From positions 163,740-227,739 of the forward strand of contig NZ_RAQM01000010.1 of the NCBI RefSeq assembly GCF_003610735.1: a DNA stretch of 64,000 bases, written 5' to 3'. Source of the stretch: Tenacibaculum lutimaris. GTDB lineage: Bacteria; Bacteroidota; Bacteroidia; Flavobacteriales; Flavobacteriaceae. A model generated the notes under the pieces. The model was not told where the DNA came from. It did no database searches and saw only the letters and a program-made list of their open reading frames with translations. Positions within the stretch are counted from its first letter, which is position 1; each line of letters begins with the position of its first letter. Shown here piece by piece: positions 46,611 through 55,940 of the stretch. Position numbers and translations under genes: made by a program.

Positions 46611-46829
46611 TTATTCGTTATTCTGAATCATTTGTTTAATCTTAACTGCTTTCTCAAAATGGTCCAACTGATGTGTTTGAATCCACCAAGTTGCCACTTC
46701 CATCAGTACTTTCGGATTGTCATTCTTATTCTTGAAAAATGCATAAAACGAAAGCCCTACATTTTCTCCTTTCTTAGCAATCTTTTCTTCACAAACAGCA
46801 ATTATTTTTTCCTTTATTTCCTTATTCAT
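46611..46829 (-). CDS. DUF6500-like small protein
   Basis: A 72-aa helical protein (NKEIKEKIIAVCEEKIAKKG, PKVLMEVATWWIQTHQLDHF). This resembles the DUF6500 family, function unknown. It overlaps the end of the aldehyde dehydrogenase gene by eight bases and is followed one base later by the SDR gene, so it is a translationally coupled member of the kynurenine operon. Confidence 0.75.
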   Translation of the reverse strand: MNKEIKEKIIAVCEEKIAKKGENVGLSFYAFFKNKNDNPKVLMEVATWWIQTHQLDHFEKAVKIKQMIQNNE

Positions 46830-48273
46830 ATTTTATACATACGTTTTTTGGTTCTGTAAAAAAGCGTAAGGCTTCAAAACCTCCTTCACGTCCTACCCCA
46901 CTTGCTTTTTGACCTCCAAAAGGAGTTCTTAAATCACGTAACAACCATGTATTTACCCAAACAATTCCTGTATGCAATTCTTTAGAAATTCGCATGGTTC
47001 TTGTTAAATTGTTTGTCCATAACGTTGATGATAATCCATACACCACATCATTTGCTAACTTCAAAGCTTCATCTTCTGTTGTAAAAGACATCAAGGTTAC
47101 TACAGGTCCAAAAATCTCTTCTTGATTTAATCTACATTTGTTACTGGAAACCTCTATAACAGTAGGCTCTAAATAGTATCCATTCTCACTACCTTCTACC
47201 GTTACCGTATTTCCTCCATAGAGGATTTTACCTCCTTCTTCCTCTGCGAGATCTATATATGATTTTACCTTTTCTAAATGTGGTTTTGATACTAAAGCTC
47301 CTATATTCGTATCTGCATCAAAAGGATTTCCTATTTTTAGTTGTGATACTTTTTGAACAAAGTCTTTTTTGAATTGTTCATAAATACTTTCCTCAACAAG
47401 AATTCTACTTCCACATAAACAAATCTGACCTTGATTCGCAAACGATGAACGCACCGTAGTTTCTAGCATTTTTTCATAATCACAATCCGCGAAAATGATG
47501 TTCGGATTTTTACCTCCTAACTCTAACGATAATTTCTTAAACATCGGTGCAGCTGTACGTGCAATATGTGCTCCTGTAGCGGTACCTCCTGTAAATGAAA
47601 TTGCTTTGATATCTGGATGCTCAATAATCGCTTGACCTGTAGTAGTTCCTAATCCGTGAACAATATTCAATACCCCTTTAGGTAAACCAGCTTCATTGCA
47701 AATCTCTCCTAATAAATATGCTGTCATTGGGGTTACTTCACTAGGTTTTGCTACCACACAATTTCCAGCAGCTATGGCTGGAGCAATTTTCCAGGTAAAT
47801 AAATACAATGGTAAATTCCAAGGAGAAATACACGCTACTACACCAATAGGTTGACGCAAGGTAAAGTTCATCGCTCCTAAGCCAACGCTCTCGTGAGCTT
47901 CTGATGAAAACTGTGTAATTGCATCTGCAAAGTATTGAAAATTTGAAGATGCTCTTGGAATATCTATCGCAGTAGCCAAACTCAATGGTTTTCCATTATC
48001 CTTAGCCTCAGCTTCTGCCAATTCAGGTAATCTTTGCTGAATTAACTGTGCTATTTTAGATAGAATATCTCTACGTTCGTTTAACGTAGTATTCGACCAA
48101 GTAGGAAATGCTGCCTTTGCTGCTTTATATGCCAATTCTACATCCTCTTTAGTAGAATTTGGAATTTGCCCATACACCTCTCCAATAGACGGATTATAAT
48201 TATCTATATAATTATTTGCAACGGGTGCTACTAATTCTCCGTTTATGTAGTTTTTAATATTCATTTCATTCAC
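46822..48273 (-). CDS. 2-aminomuconic 6-semialdehyde dehydrogenase
   Basis: NAD-dependent aldehyde dehydrogenase, here placed to oxidise 2-aminomuconate semialdehyde to 2-aminomuconate. Catalytic Cys285 in SFANQGQICLCGSR, Glu251 in LELGGKNPNI, and the Asn in ISPWNLPLYLFTWK are present. Length 483 aa is typical. The substrate assignment comes from its place among ACMSD, dioxygenase and deaminase genes; the fold alone would allow hydroxymuconic semialdehyde. Confidence 0.93.
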   Translation of the reverse strand: MNEMNIKNYINGELVAPVANNYIDNYNPSIGEVYGQIPNSTKEDVELAYKAAKAAFPTWSNTTLNERRDILSKIAQLIQQRLPELAEAEAKDNGKPLSLATAIDIPRASSNFQYFADAITQFSSEAHESVGLGAMNFTLRQPIGVVACISPWNLPLYLFTWKIAPAIAAGNCVVAKPSEVTPMTAYLLGEICNEAGLPKGVLNIVHGLGTTTGQAIIEHPDIKAISFTGGTATGAHIARTAAPMFKKLSLELGGKNPNIIFADCDYEKMLETTVRSSFANQGQICLCGSRILVEESIYEQFKKDFVQKVSQLKIGNPFDADTNIGALVSKPHLEKVKSYIDLAEEEGGKILYGGNTVTVEGSENGYYLEPTVIEVSSNKCRLNQEEIFGPVVTLMSFTTEDEALKLANDVVYGLSSTLWTNNLTRTMRISKELHTGIVWVNTWLLRDLRTPFGGQKASGVGREGGFEALRFFTEPKNVCIKYE

Positions 48274-48316
48274 AGATTAAAGAAAAAAGACTTCTTTCGT
48301 CTTGGTTCTTGGTTCT

Positions 48317-48730
48317 TTACCCTTGTTTCTTATACGCCACCACTTTAATCTCAATTAATAAGTGTGGATGTGGTAATTGATGTACTGCTACTGTTGTTCT
48401 GGTTGGTCCGTTATAGTCAAAGTATTCAGTATATACTTCATTATATCCTCCAAAATCATTCATATTTACCAAAAACGAGGTTACATCTACAATATCAGAT
48501 AAATCCGCTCCTACTTCGTTTAAAATATCACGAATGTTTTCTATTACCGCTCGGGTTTGTTTCTTTATATCTAAGTTGGTGGTTCCAAATTCATCTACCT
48601 CAACACCTTCAAAAGAATTATCAGGTCTACGAGAACTAGTTCCCGACACATAAATAAAATCTCCTACTTGTTTTACATGTGGAAATTTCCCTCTTGGTAT
48701 TGCTTTTCCTTTAATTACTTTACTGTCCAT
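48317..48730 (-). CDS. RidA-family 2-aminomuconate deaminase
   Basis: A 137-aa RidA/YjgF family protein: [40 protein letters not shown] and [17 protein letters not shown]. In bacterial kynurenine and nitrobenzoate pathways a RidA-type enzyme deaminates 2-aminomuconate to 4-oxalocrotonate; its position before the dehydrogenase gene supports that role here. The generic RidA imine hydrolase function is the alternative. Confidence 0.88.
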   Translation of the reverse strand: MDSKVIKGKAIPRGKFPHVKQVGDFIYVSGTSSRRPDNSFEGVEVDEFGTTNLDIKKQTRAVIENIRDILNEVGADLSDIVDVTSFLVNMNDFGGYNEVYTEYFDYNGPTRTTVAVHQLPHPHLLIEIKVVAYKKQG

Positions 48731-48794
48731 GTTTTATATTTTTTGCTTCCTTACACACTTTCTACCAGATTTCTCCCTTAGGTTGAAATGACTT

Positions 48795-49316
48795 TTAAGA
48801 AGTTGCTAGTTCTAATAGCTTTATTGTTGTTTTTAAATTGCGTGTGGTGGCGATTACCTTCAATTTCTTCTCTATTACATTGTTTGTCAGTTTAGTTCTT
48901 CCAAAACCAGACGGACAATACAAATACACTACATCATCGGCTACCAAATACTCATCATCATTAATTTCACTAACTTCAATCACAGTTTCGTTAGGTATTC
49001 CGTCTAAGAAAGCAAAAGCTACTATCTTTTCGTTTTCTTGTGAAAACGGATAATTGTCTAATGCTTTTTTCCATTCTTCAGGAGTTCTAGCTAACACAGG
49101 CACATCATATCCAAACTTTGCAGCAATCGCTTCTTTAACTTTCTGACAAACGGTTTCTTTTGCCTCTTCTGAATCTAAGATAACATTACCACTTTGAATA
49201 TAGGTTTGTATGTTTTGAAACCCCAATTCATTTAAAATATCTCGTAACTCTGCCATGGGAAGTTTATTTTTTCCCGAAACATTGATTCCGCGTAATATGA
49301 CGATATACCTTTTCAC
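48795..49316 (-). CDS. DUF1697 protein
   Basis: A 173-aa protein of the DUF1697 family: YIVILRGINVSGKNKLPMAE, LRDILNELGFQNIQTYIQSG, and LTNNVIEKKLKVIATTRNLKT. The function of the family is unknown. It starts directly after the stop of the kynurenine monooxygenase gene (no gap), so it is expressed with the pathway, but a role in it is unproven. Confidence 0.93.
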   Translation of the reverse strand: MKRYIVILRGINVSGKNKLPMAELRDILNELGFQNIQTYIQSGNVILDSEEAKETVCQKVKEAIAAKFGYDVPVLARTPEEWKKALDNYPFSQENEKIVAFAFLDGIPNETVIEVSEINDDEYLVADDVVYLYCPSGFGRTKLTNNVIEKKLKVIATTRNLKTTIKLLELATS

Positions 49317-50711
49317 TTACAACCCTGCGATTTTATCTTCTTCTAAAATTTCGTTGGTTTCTTCTTGTACCTTTTTTAATGCCTCTTTTAAATCGGTAAT
49401 TGTGTCCAAATCATGATGTGCTACCATATTTAACAAAGCTTTGTCTTGTGCACGTCCTTTTTTCATCGCTTCTGCATATGGTATTTCTTCATTAAAGGTT
49501 ACCATAGAGTATTTTGAAAAATATTCGGTTGGGAATGTTTTTTCTAAATCCATCTCCAACTTTCTTTTTTGCTTAAATAACGGATTTGCTACATGATCGC
49601 GCATTTCGTAAAAATTATCAATCGCCAAATCGGCAATGGCATCAGTATCTTCTTTACGTGCTTTCTCGTATGCTTTAAAAGTAGCTTCCCAACCTCCTTC
49701 GTGTGTATCTAAGATTGTATCAAATACAGTTACATCTTCAAAAGAAGCATTCATTCCCTGTCCATAAAACGGAACAATTGCATGTGCTGCATCACCCATT
49801 AACAAGGTTTTATTTTGATAATGCCATGGTGAACATTTTACAGTTCCTAAAGCTCCTATTGGGTTGTTAAGAAACTCATCTTTTATACTCGGAATCAAAT
49901 CCAAGGCATCTGAAAATTCTTTTTCAAAGAACTCGGTTATTTTTTCTTCAGTAGTTAGGTTATTGAAATTGTACTCTCCTTCATCATAACTTAAAAACAA
50001 GGTTACCGTAAAACTCCCATCTAAATTTGGCAACGCAATTAACATGTACTCTCCACGAGGCCAAATATGTAAATGATCTTTACTTATTTGATGGTTTCCT
50101 AATTTATCGGCAGGAATTTCTAATTCTTTATATCCGTGTGCCAAAAAGTTTTGTGAATAGCTGAATAAGAATTTTCTTTCTAAATAGTAGCTTTTTCTCA
50201 ATGCAGATCCTGCTCCATCAGTTCCAAAAATCACATCTCCATCTACTGAAAACTCTTCTTTAGTATTGTAATCTTTAAAATGTGCAACTGTATTTTCAAT
50301 ATCTACGGAAGTACATTCCGTATTAAAATGTATTGTTACATTTTCGTGTTTCTCTGCTTCAGTTAATAAAATTCCGTTTAAATCACCTCTCGAAATAGAA
50401 TTGATATACTCTCCTTCTCTACCTGAATAATTAGACGCAAAGGTATTTCCTTCTCTATCGTGCATTAAGCGCCCATACATTGGAATACAAATTTCACGTG
50501 CTTTTTCTTCCACACCACATAAACGTAAAGCTTTAAAACCGCGATCAGATAATGCTAAGTTGATGGAACGTCCTGCTGAAATATCAGTAACTCGTAAATC
50601 TGGACGACTTTCATACATTGCTACTTTATATCCTCTTTGTGCTAAACGAAGTGCCAATAAACTTCCGCATAAACCAGCACCTATAATTACTATGTTGTCT
50701 TTTTTACTCAT
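49317..50711 (-). CDS. kmo: Kynurenine 3-monooxygenase
   Basis: FAD- and NADPH-dependent hydroxylase converting kynurenine to 3-hydroxykynurenine. FAD motif IIGAGLCGSLLALRLAQRGY near residues 8-27, RSINLALSDRGFKAL near 70, and LLMGDAAHAIVPFYGQGMNA near 310 are typical. Length 464 aa fits. Three bases separate it from the kynureninase gene upstream, and DUF1697 follows without gap. Confidence 0.95.
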   Translation of the reverse strand: MSKKDNIVIIGAGLCGSLLALRLAQRGYKVAMYESRPDLRVTDISAGRSINLALSDRGFKALRLCGVEEKAREICIPMYGRLMHDREGNTFASNYSGREGEYINSISRGDLNGILLTEAEKHENVTIHFNTECTSVDIENTVAHFKDYNTKEEFSVDGDVIFGTDGAGSALRKSYYLERKFLFSYSQNFLAHGYKELEIPADKLGNHQISKDHLHIWPRGEYMLIALPNLDGSFTVTLFLSYDEGEYNFNNLTTEEKITEFFEKEFSDALDLIPSIKDEFLNNPIGALGTVKCSPWHYQNKTLLMGDAAHAIVPFYGQGMNASFEDVTVFDTILDTHEGGWEATFKAYEKARKEDTDAIADLAIDNFYEMRDHVANPLFKQKRKLEMDLEKTFPTEYFSKYSMVTFNEEIPYAEAMKKGRAQDKALLNMVAHHDLDTITDLKEALKKVQEETNEILEEDKIAGL

Positions 50712-50714
50712 TTT

Positions 50715-51974
50715 TTACAATAAGGTTTTTAAAGTTTCTACCATTCTATATACATCCTCAAAACTGTTATACATAGGCACCGGTGCACAACGAATTACAT
50801 CTGGTTCTCTCCAATCGGTAATAATATTATTCTCGGTTAGTTTTTTGTGTAAACTTTTATCGGCATTCTTTACTTGAATAGACAATTGACAGCCTCTTTC
50901 TTTTGGATTTGAAGGCGTGATTATTTTAATTCTATCCGTATCAATTTGATTGATTAAATATTCAAAATATCCCGTTAGTTTTTCCGATTTAGCTCTCAAC
51001 GCTTCCATTCCTACTTCTTCAAACATGTCTAACGAAGCTCTAATTGCTGCCATGGATAAAATTGGCGGATTTGACAACTGCCATCCTTCTGCTCCTGGTA
51101 TAACATCAAATGGCTGACGCATATTAAAACGAGTTTCCTTGTTATGATTCCACCATCCGGCAAAACGTGGTAACTCTTTATTGTGCGCGTGCTTTTCATG
51201 CACGAATAATCCTGCTAAACTTCCAGGTCCTGAATTCAAATATTTATAGGTACACCAAGCTGCAAAATCTACCCCGCTATCGTGCAATTCTGGAGATATA
51301 TTTCCAGCACCATGTGCTAAATCGATACCTACTATACAGTTCTTAGCATGTCCTATTTCAGCAATACGCTTAATATCTAAATATTGACCTGTGTAGTAAT
51401 TTACACCACCAATTAATAACAAAGCGATTTCATCACCTTGTTCGTCAACTATTTTTTCTAAATCCTCAATACGTAACAACTCTTCTCTTTCACGAGGTTT
51501 CCATTCTATCAACCCATCTTCAGCATCAAATCCGTGAAATTTTAATTGCGATTGTACCGCGTATCGATCCGAAGGAAAAGCATCACTTTCTATAACAATT
51601 TTATATTTTGTTTTAGTTGGTTGATAAAACGATACCATTAGCAAATGCAAATTGGTTGTTAAGGTATTCATCACCACAACTTCTAATGGCTTTGCTCCCA
51701 CTATTTTTGCCATCGAATTCGTTAAAAATTCGTGATATGGCATCCATGGGTTTCGCGCTTCAAAATGCCCTTCTACTCCATATTTTGCCCAATCGTCTAA
51801 TTCTTGTTGAATGTATTGCTGCGTTTGTTTAGGTTGTAACCCAAGAGAGTTTCCTGTAAAATACAACCAGTCATTTCCATCTTTGTCTTTTGGAATATGA
51901 AATTGCGCTCTTAAATGAGCTAATTTATCTTCTTTATCTAACTGCTGTGCGTAATCAAGTGTTGGTTTATACAT
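50715..51974 (-). CDS. kynU: Kynureninase
   Basis: PLP enzyme cleaving 3-hydroxykynurenine to 3-hydroxyanthranilate and alanine. The PLP-binding Lys244 is in AAWCTYKYLNSGPGS, with GIDLAHGAGN just before it (Asp that pairs with the pyridine N) and YFTGNSLGLQPKQT at the N-terminus. Length 419 aa is typical. It is the first gene of the leftward cluster and is divergent from an IclR regulator. Confidence 0.96.
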   Translation of the reverse strand: MYKPTLDYAQQLDKEDKLAHLRAQFHIPKDKDGNDWLYFTGNSLGLQPKQTQQYIQQELDDWAKYGVEGHFEARNPWMPYHEFLTNSMAKIVGAKPLEVVVMNTLTTNLHLLMVSFYQPTKTKYKIVIESDAFPSDRYAVQSQLKFHGFDAEDGLIEWKPREREELLRIEDLEKIVDEQGDEIALLLIGGVNYYTGQYLDIKRIAEIGHAKNCIVGIDLAHGAGNISPELHDSGVDFAAWCTYKYLNSGPGSLAGLFVHEKHAHNKELPRFAGWWNHNKETRFNMRQPFDVIPGAEGWQLSNPPILSMAAIRASLDMFEEVGMEALRAKSEKLTGYFEYLINQIDTDRIKIITPSNPKERGCQLSIQVKNADKSLHKKLTENNIITDWREPDVIRCAPVPMYNSFEDVYRMVETLKTLL

Positions 51975-52060
51975 ACTTATTTATATTTCTAAAAACCATT
52001 TCAAAAACACTAAAGATACTTTATTTTAATCTCAAAATAAAACCAAAAGCGTTTCACATA

Positions 52061-52077
52061 ATAAAACGGTGTTTTAT
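52061..52077. promoter_or_regulatory. Perfect 17-bp palindrome, candidate IclR operator
   Basis: ATAAAAC (52061-52067), GGT spacer, GTTTTAT (52071-52077). It lies between the divergent kynU and IclR genes, 44 bases before the IclR start codon and 86 bases upstream of kynU. Size and position fit an IclR-family operator; binding is inference. Confidence 0.55.
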
Positions 52078-52121
52078 AAATCTACACATTTTTGTTATAT
52101 TAGTCAAAATATTTTCAATAA

Positions 52122-52898
52122 ATGAATGCTGATTCTAAAAACTTAAATCAATCTATCATAAAAGCTTTTTCTGTTTTAGATGCTTTTACCGATGACAAAA
52201 AAGAATGGGGTGTTAGAGAACTAGCTACTAAAACTGGCTATAACAAAAGCACTGTATACCGGTTACTTAGTACTTTAGTTTCACTAAACGTTGTACAACA
52301 AAATGACAACGAAAAATATCAATTGGGTAGTAAGTTGTTTGAATTAGGAAATCGTGTTTCTATTTATAAATCACTTAGAAATTTAACCAACACACCAATA
52401 CAAAAAGTTGCCTTAGAAATTCAAGAAACGATTTTGTTGGGTATTTTAAAAGAACAGCAAGTATTCCACATTAACAAAGCAGATAGTTTACAAGGACTCA
52501 AAATAAGTACCTCAATAGGTTCTTATGCTCCCATTAATGGAAGCGCTATTGGTAAGTTACTCCTAGCTTTTGCTTCACGAGAAACACAAGAAGCCTTTCT
52601 AAATTCGGTTACTCTAAAACCTTTCACCAAAAACACGATTACATCTACTTTAAAACTGAGAGAAGAATTACAACTAATTCAACAACAAAAATTTGCCTTA
52701 GACATAGAAGAATCAGAATTAGGTTTGGTATGTATTGCCATTCCTATCTACAACAACAAAGGAAAAGTAATCGCAAGTATTAGTGCCTCTGGACCTTCTA
52801 GCAGGTTTAAAATGGAAAATGTAGCTAATTACATTCAAATTTTACAAAAAGGAGCCAATACTATAGAACAGAGTTTAAGTGATTTTGATAGTTTATAA
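52122..52898 (+). CDS. IclR family transcriptional regulator of the kynurenine cluster
   Basis: IclR-type regulator: N-terminal winged helix-turn-helix (GVRELATKTGYNKSTVYRLL, about 27-46) and C-terminal effector domain with PINGSAIGKLLLAF and GLVCIAIPIYNNKGKVIASI. Length 258 aa is typical. It is divergent from kynU across a 147-base gap with a perfect palindrome, so it probably controls the pathway genes in response to a tryptophan catabolite, and itself. The effector is not known. Confidence 0.9.
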   Translation: MNADSKNLNQSIIKAFSVLDAFTDDKKEWGVRELATKTGYNKSTVYRLLSTLVSLNVVQQNDNEKYQLGSKLFELGNRVSIYKSLRNLTNTPIQKVALEIQETILLGILKEQQVFHINKADSLQGLKISTSIGSYAPINGSAIGKLLLAFASRETQEAFLNSVTLKPFTKNTITSTLKLREELQLIQQQKFALDIEESELGLVCIAIPIYNNKGKVIASISASGPSSRFKMENVANYIQILQKGANTIEQSLSDFDSL

Positions 52899-52901
52899 AT
52901 T

Positions 52902-52928
52902 AAAAACCCCGCAAAAGCGGGGTTTTAT
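52902..52928. terminator. Bidirectional terminator between IclR gene and serBA fusion
   Basis: AAAACCCCGC and GCGGGGTTTT are perfect inverted arms around a 4-base A loop, with A- and T-runs on both sides. It serves the convergent IclR and SerB-SerA genes. Confidence 0.9.
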
Positions 52929-52933
52929 TATTT

Positions 52934-54826
52934 TTAATACAGTACTCTAAATTTAATAGTACCATCTACTTTTTTCAATTTTGCAATTACTTCTTGATTG
53001 TATTCTTTATCCACATCAGTAATTACATATCCTACTTTTTCATCTGTAGACAAGTATTGTCCTGTAATGTTCAATTCATATTTCGCTAATACCTTATTGA
53101 TCTTCGCCATTACTCCTGGTACATTCTTATGAATGTGTAAAAAACGGTGTGCGTTTTTATGTTTAGGTAAACGAATATTTGGGAAATTAACCGCATCCAC
53201 CGTATTTCCTGAATTGATGTACGCCATAATTTTATTCGGAACAAAATCTGCGATATCTCTTTGAGCTTCTTCTGTGCTACCACCTACATGCGGAGTTAAA
53301 ATCACATTATCCAACCCTTTTAATTCAGTGTAAAACTCACCATTTTTTCTTGGTTCTTCAGGGTATACATCTACCGCTGCTCCAGCTAATTTACCAGATT
53401 TCAATGCATCCACCAATGCTTCAATATCAACCACAAATCCACGAGAAAGATTTACCAAATGAGCACCATCTTTCATTTCAGCTAACTCCTCCTTACCTAT
53501 ATAGTTTTTATTTGCTGAATTATCATCAACATGCAATGTAACTACATCTGAAATATTCAACAACTCTTTTAATGTATCTATTTTAGTTGCATTTCCTAAA
53601 GATAATTTATCTTCTACATCATAATAATACACATCCATTCCTAGAGCCTCAGCTAAAACAGATAGCTGCTTACCAATGTTTCCGTAACCAACAATCCCTA
53701 GTTTTTTACCACGAACCTCTCTTGAACCTTGTGCCGTTTTATTCCACTGACCGTTATGAATTTCTGTACTTCTTTGAAATACACTACGCATTAACATAAT
53801 AATTTCACCAATAGCTAATTCAACTACCGAACGTGTATTACTATAAGGAGCATTAAAAACTACTACTCCATTCTCTTTACACGCATCTAAGTCAATTTGC
53901 TTTGTTCCAATACAAAAAGCAGAAACCACCATCAGTTTTTCAGCAGCTTCAATAACTTTACGTGTTACTTGTGTTTTAGAACGGATTCCTAACACATGAA
54001 CATCTTTTAACTTTTCAATCAATTCATCTTCCGACAAACTTCTTGAAACTGTTTCAACAGAAAATCCATCACCTGTTAACTTTGTAAAAGCATCAGGATG
54101 TACATTTTCTAACAGTAGAATTTTAATTCTATTCTTCGGGTATGATAAGTTTCTAGGCAATTTGTTAACGTATAAAAATTCATCTAAATTTGGTGTAATA
54201 TGATCGGCATTAGCTATTGTCTTTTCTCTTGACACATTTTCTGTATATGCGAAAAAAGTATCAGCAACACCCGCTTCTTTGGTTACTGCATCACTATAAC
54301 CATCTCCTATTACTTGTACTTCACCATCTAAATTTAAGGATTTTAAACAATCTATTTTACCATTGTGTTTAGATAATGGATTTTGAGTATCAAATCCTAC
54401 AATAACTCCTGCTTTATCAAACTCAAAAGTATTTGCAAATACTCTTTCTGAAGGGATGTTATAAGCTGCTACAATAGGGTCAATAAATTCTTTAAACCCT
54501 GCTGATATCACATAAATATCATCAGAAAAGTTTTCAAAAAACTCTTTATTTCTTTCTATAGAAGGAGAAACTTTTTGTTTTAACTCTTCAATTAATAATG
54601 GTAAATCCGATACTGTAGCTTGTAATAATTGAATGCGCTTTTCTAAGGATTCAGTAAAAGATATATCACCATCAATTCCTTGATTGGTTATATCAATTAT
54701 TTGCTGAACAATCTCTTCTTTCTTCGGATTTCCTGCTAGCGTGATTTCTGCCAAAACATCTAATGCTTCTACACGAGTTAACGTGCTATCGAAATCGAAA
54801 ACGAAATTTCGTTTCACTAAATTCAT
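52934..54826 (-). CDS. Phosphoserine phosphatase-phosphoglycerate dehydrogenase fusion (SerB-SerA)
   Basis: A 630-aa fusion of the first and last enzymes of serine synthesis. Residues 1-215 are a HAD phosphatase of SerB type: DFDSTLTR with nucleophile D11 and acid D13, VISAGFKEF, KHNGKIDCLKS and GDGYSDAV. Residues about 230-545 are D-3-phosphoglycerate dehydrogenase: GIVGYGNIGKQLSVL, NLSRGFVVD with catalytic Arg, PEEPRK, and TPHVGGSTEEA with catalytic His. The C-terminus (about 555-630) is an ACT-like regulatory domain. serC is not in the window. It is followed by a bidirectional terminator. Confidence 0.93.
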   Translation of the reverse strand: MNLVKRNFVFDFDSTLTRVEALDVLAEITLAGNPKKEEIVQQIIDITNQGIDGDISFTESLEKRIQLLQATVSDLPLLIEELKQKVSPSIERNKEFFENFSDDIYVISAGFKEFIDPIVAAYNIPSERVFANTFEFDKAGVIVGFDTQNPLSKHNGKIDCLKSLNLDGEVQVIGDGYSDAVTKEAGVADTFFAYTENVSREKTIANADHITPNLDEFLYVNKLPRNLSYPKNRIKILLLENVHPDAFTKLTGDGFSVETVSRSLSEDELIEKLKDVHVLGIRSKTQVTRKVIEAAEKLMVVSAFCIGTKQIDLDACKENGVVVFNAPYSNTRSVVELAIGEIIMLMRSVFQRSTEIHNGQWNKTAQGSREVRGKKLGIVGYGNIGKQLSVLAEALGMDVYYYDVEDKLSLGNATKIDTLKELLNISDVVTLHVDDNSANKNYIGKEELAEMKDGAHLVNLSRGFVVDIEALVDALKSGKLAGAAVDVYPEEPRKNGEFYTELKGLDNVILTPHVGGSTEEAQRDIADFVPNKIMAYINSGNTVDAVNFPNIRLPKHKNAHRFLHIHKNVPGVMAKINKVLAKYELNITGQYLSTDEKVGYVITDVDKEYNQEVIAKLKKVDGTIKFRVLY

Positions 54827-54995
54827 GTTACTTTGTTATGTTTTTTGTTGTTGTGTTGTTAAGCCAACGAATGTACAAAGGTTTTCCTAAAAACAGCTAT
54901 ATAAAGCCAGTTAAGTTTCAAATTTTAAATGGATATAACTTTTAAAACTACCTCAATTACACATTAACAGAATCCCCCTCTTAAAAGTTCTATTT

Positions 54996-55808
54996 TTAAA
55001 GTAAAAACAATAAGAGCAGCCATAAAACAGGAACTGCTTCTACCCAAAAAGAACTGTAATACTTAGATTGATTCGTCTGTGCTCTCATTAACAAAAAAAG
55101 TATCAAGAAAAACACACTTAAAAAAGCTGTTCTAAAATGAGAATTAGGACTTATCATAAATTCTAAAACTAAACATAAGAGCAACAAAACGTATCCGAAC
55201 TTTTTGGTGTTTTCGACGCCAATTTTTTTCGGTATGGTTTGTAATGATATTGCATCGTACTGTACATCGCGAATATCAAAAGGCAACAATAATATTATGA
55301 TTAACAAAAAGCGTTGAATTATTGACAAACAAACCTCTGTAGTAAAAGAAGTTTCACTGGCATATATAGGTAACAATACCGTAGTTGCAGCCCATACCAA
55401 AGCCACTACTATTATTTTCAAATAACCAATACTTCGTAAATTTTTTTGAAATCCACTTAAAAAAGGAACTGCATATAAAAAAGTTAACAATCCAAAAGGT
55501 ACAAAAAACAACAAAATCTTTAAAGGAAGTAACCATGCGAAATAACACATCAGCAAGAAACAAATCAATGAAAACACTTGAATAACTTGTAGGTTTTTAG
55601 TCAAACTTCTGTGATGCAACTTTGCTACTCCAGCATATTTTACAAAATTATACCCTGTAATCGTAGCAAAAAAAACAAACCAGTCTAACAATTCATTATG
55701 TGGAATTTCAAAATATATTTCAGTTATTCGTAACAAAGCATAAACTGCCAGAGCTACATGAATACTAGCATTGATATAAAAATCGATTACTGTTTTAAAA
55801 AACTTCAT
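54996..55808 (-). CDS. UbiA-like membrane prenyltransferase homologue
   Basis: A 270-aa protein with eight or nine membrane helices. The second UbiA Asp-rich motif is present (LLPFDIRDVQYDAISLQTIP), but the first, NDxxDxxxD, is replaced by GYNFVKYAGVAKLHHR, which lacks the Asp residues. It is therefore a divergent member whose transferase activity is uncertain. It is divergent from gcvP. Confidence 0.75.
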   Translation of the reverse strand: MKFFKTVIDFYINASIHVALAVYALLRITEIYFEIPHNELLDWFVFFATITGYNFVKYAGVAKLHHRSLTKNLQVIQVFSLICFLLMCYFAWLLPLKILLFFVPFGLLTFLYAVPFLSGFQKNLRSIGYLKIIVVALVWAATTVLLPIYASETSFTTEVCLSIIQRFLLIIILLLPFDIRDVQYDAISLQTIPKKIGVENTKKFGYVLLLLCLVLEFMISPNSHFRTAFLSVFFLILFLLMRAQTNQSKYYSSFWVEAVPVLWLLLLFLL

Positions 55809-55907
55809 CTAACAAAAATAGCTTTTATGTTTATAACCCTTAGTATTGGTTAATAAAATATCGTTTTTTAACAAAAAAATATGTACCCACAAGTCAACCA
55901 ATTTCAC

Positions 55908-55915
55908 TATTTTTG
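55908..55915 (+). promoter_or_regulatory. Bacteroidota -7 box (TATTTTTG) upstream of gcvP
   Basis: TATTTTTG fits TAnnTTTG and lies 25 bases before the gcvP ATG. No glycine riboswitch-like sequence is seen in the 130-base gap. Confidence 0.4.
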
Positions 55916-55940
55916 AGCCACTTAAAACAACAACACAATA

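Noticed and set aside
55809..55940. Glycine riboswitch upstream of gcvP
   Set aside because: The gap is AT-rich and shows no paired GGAGA-type core or paired aptamer pattern.
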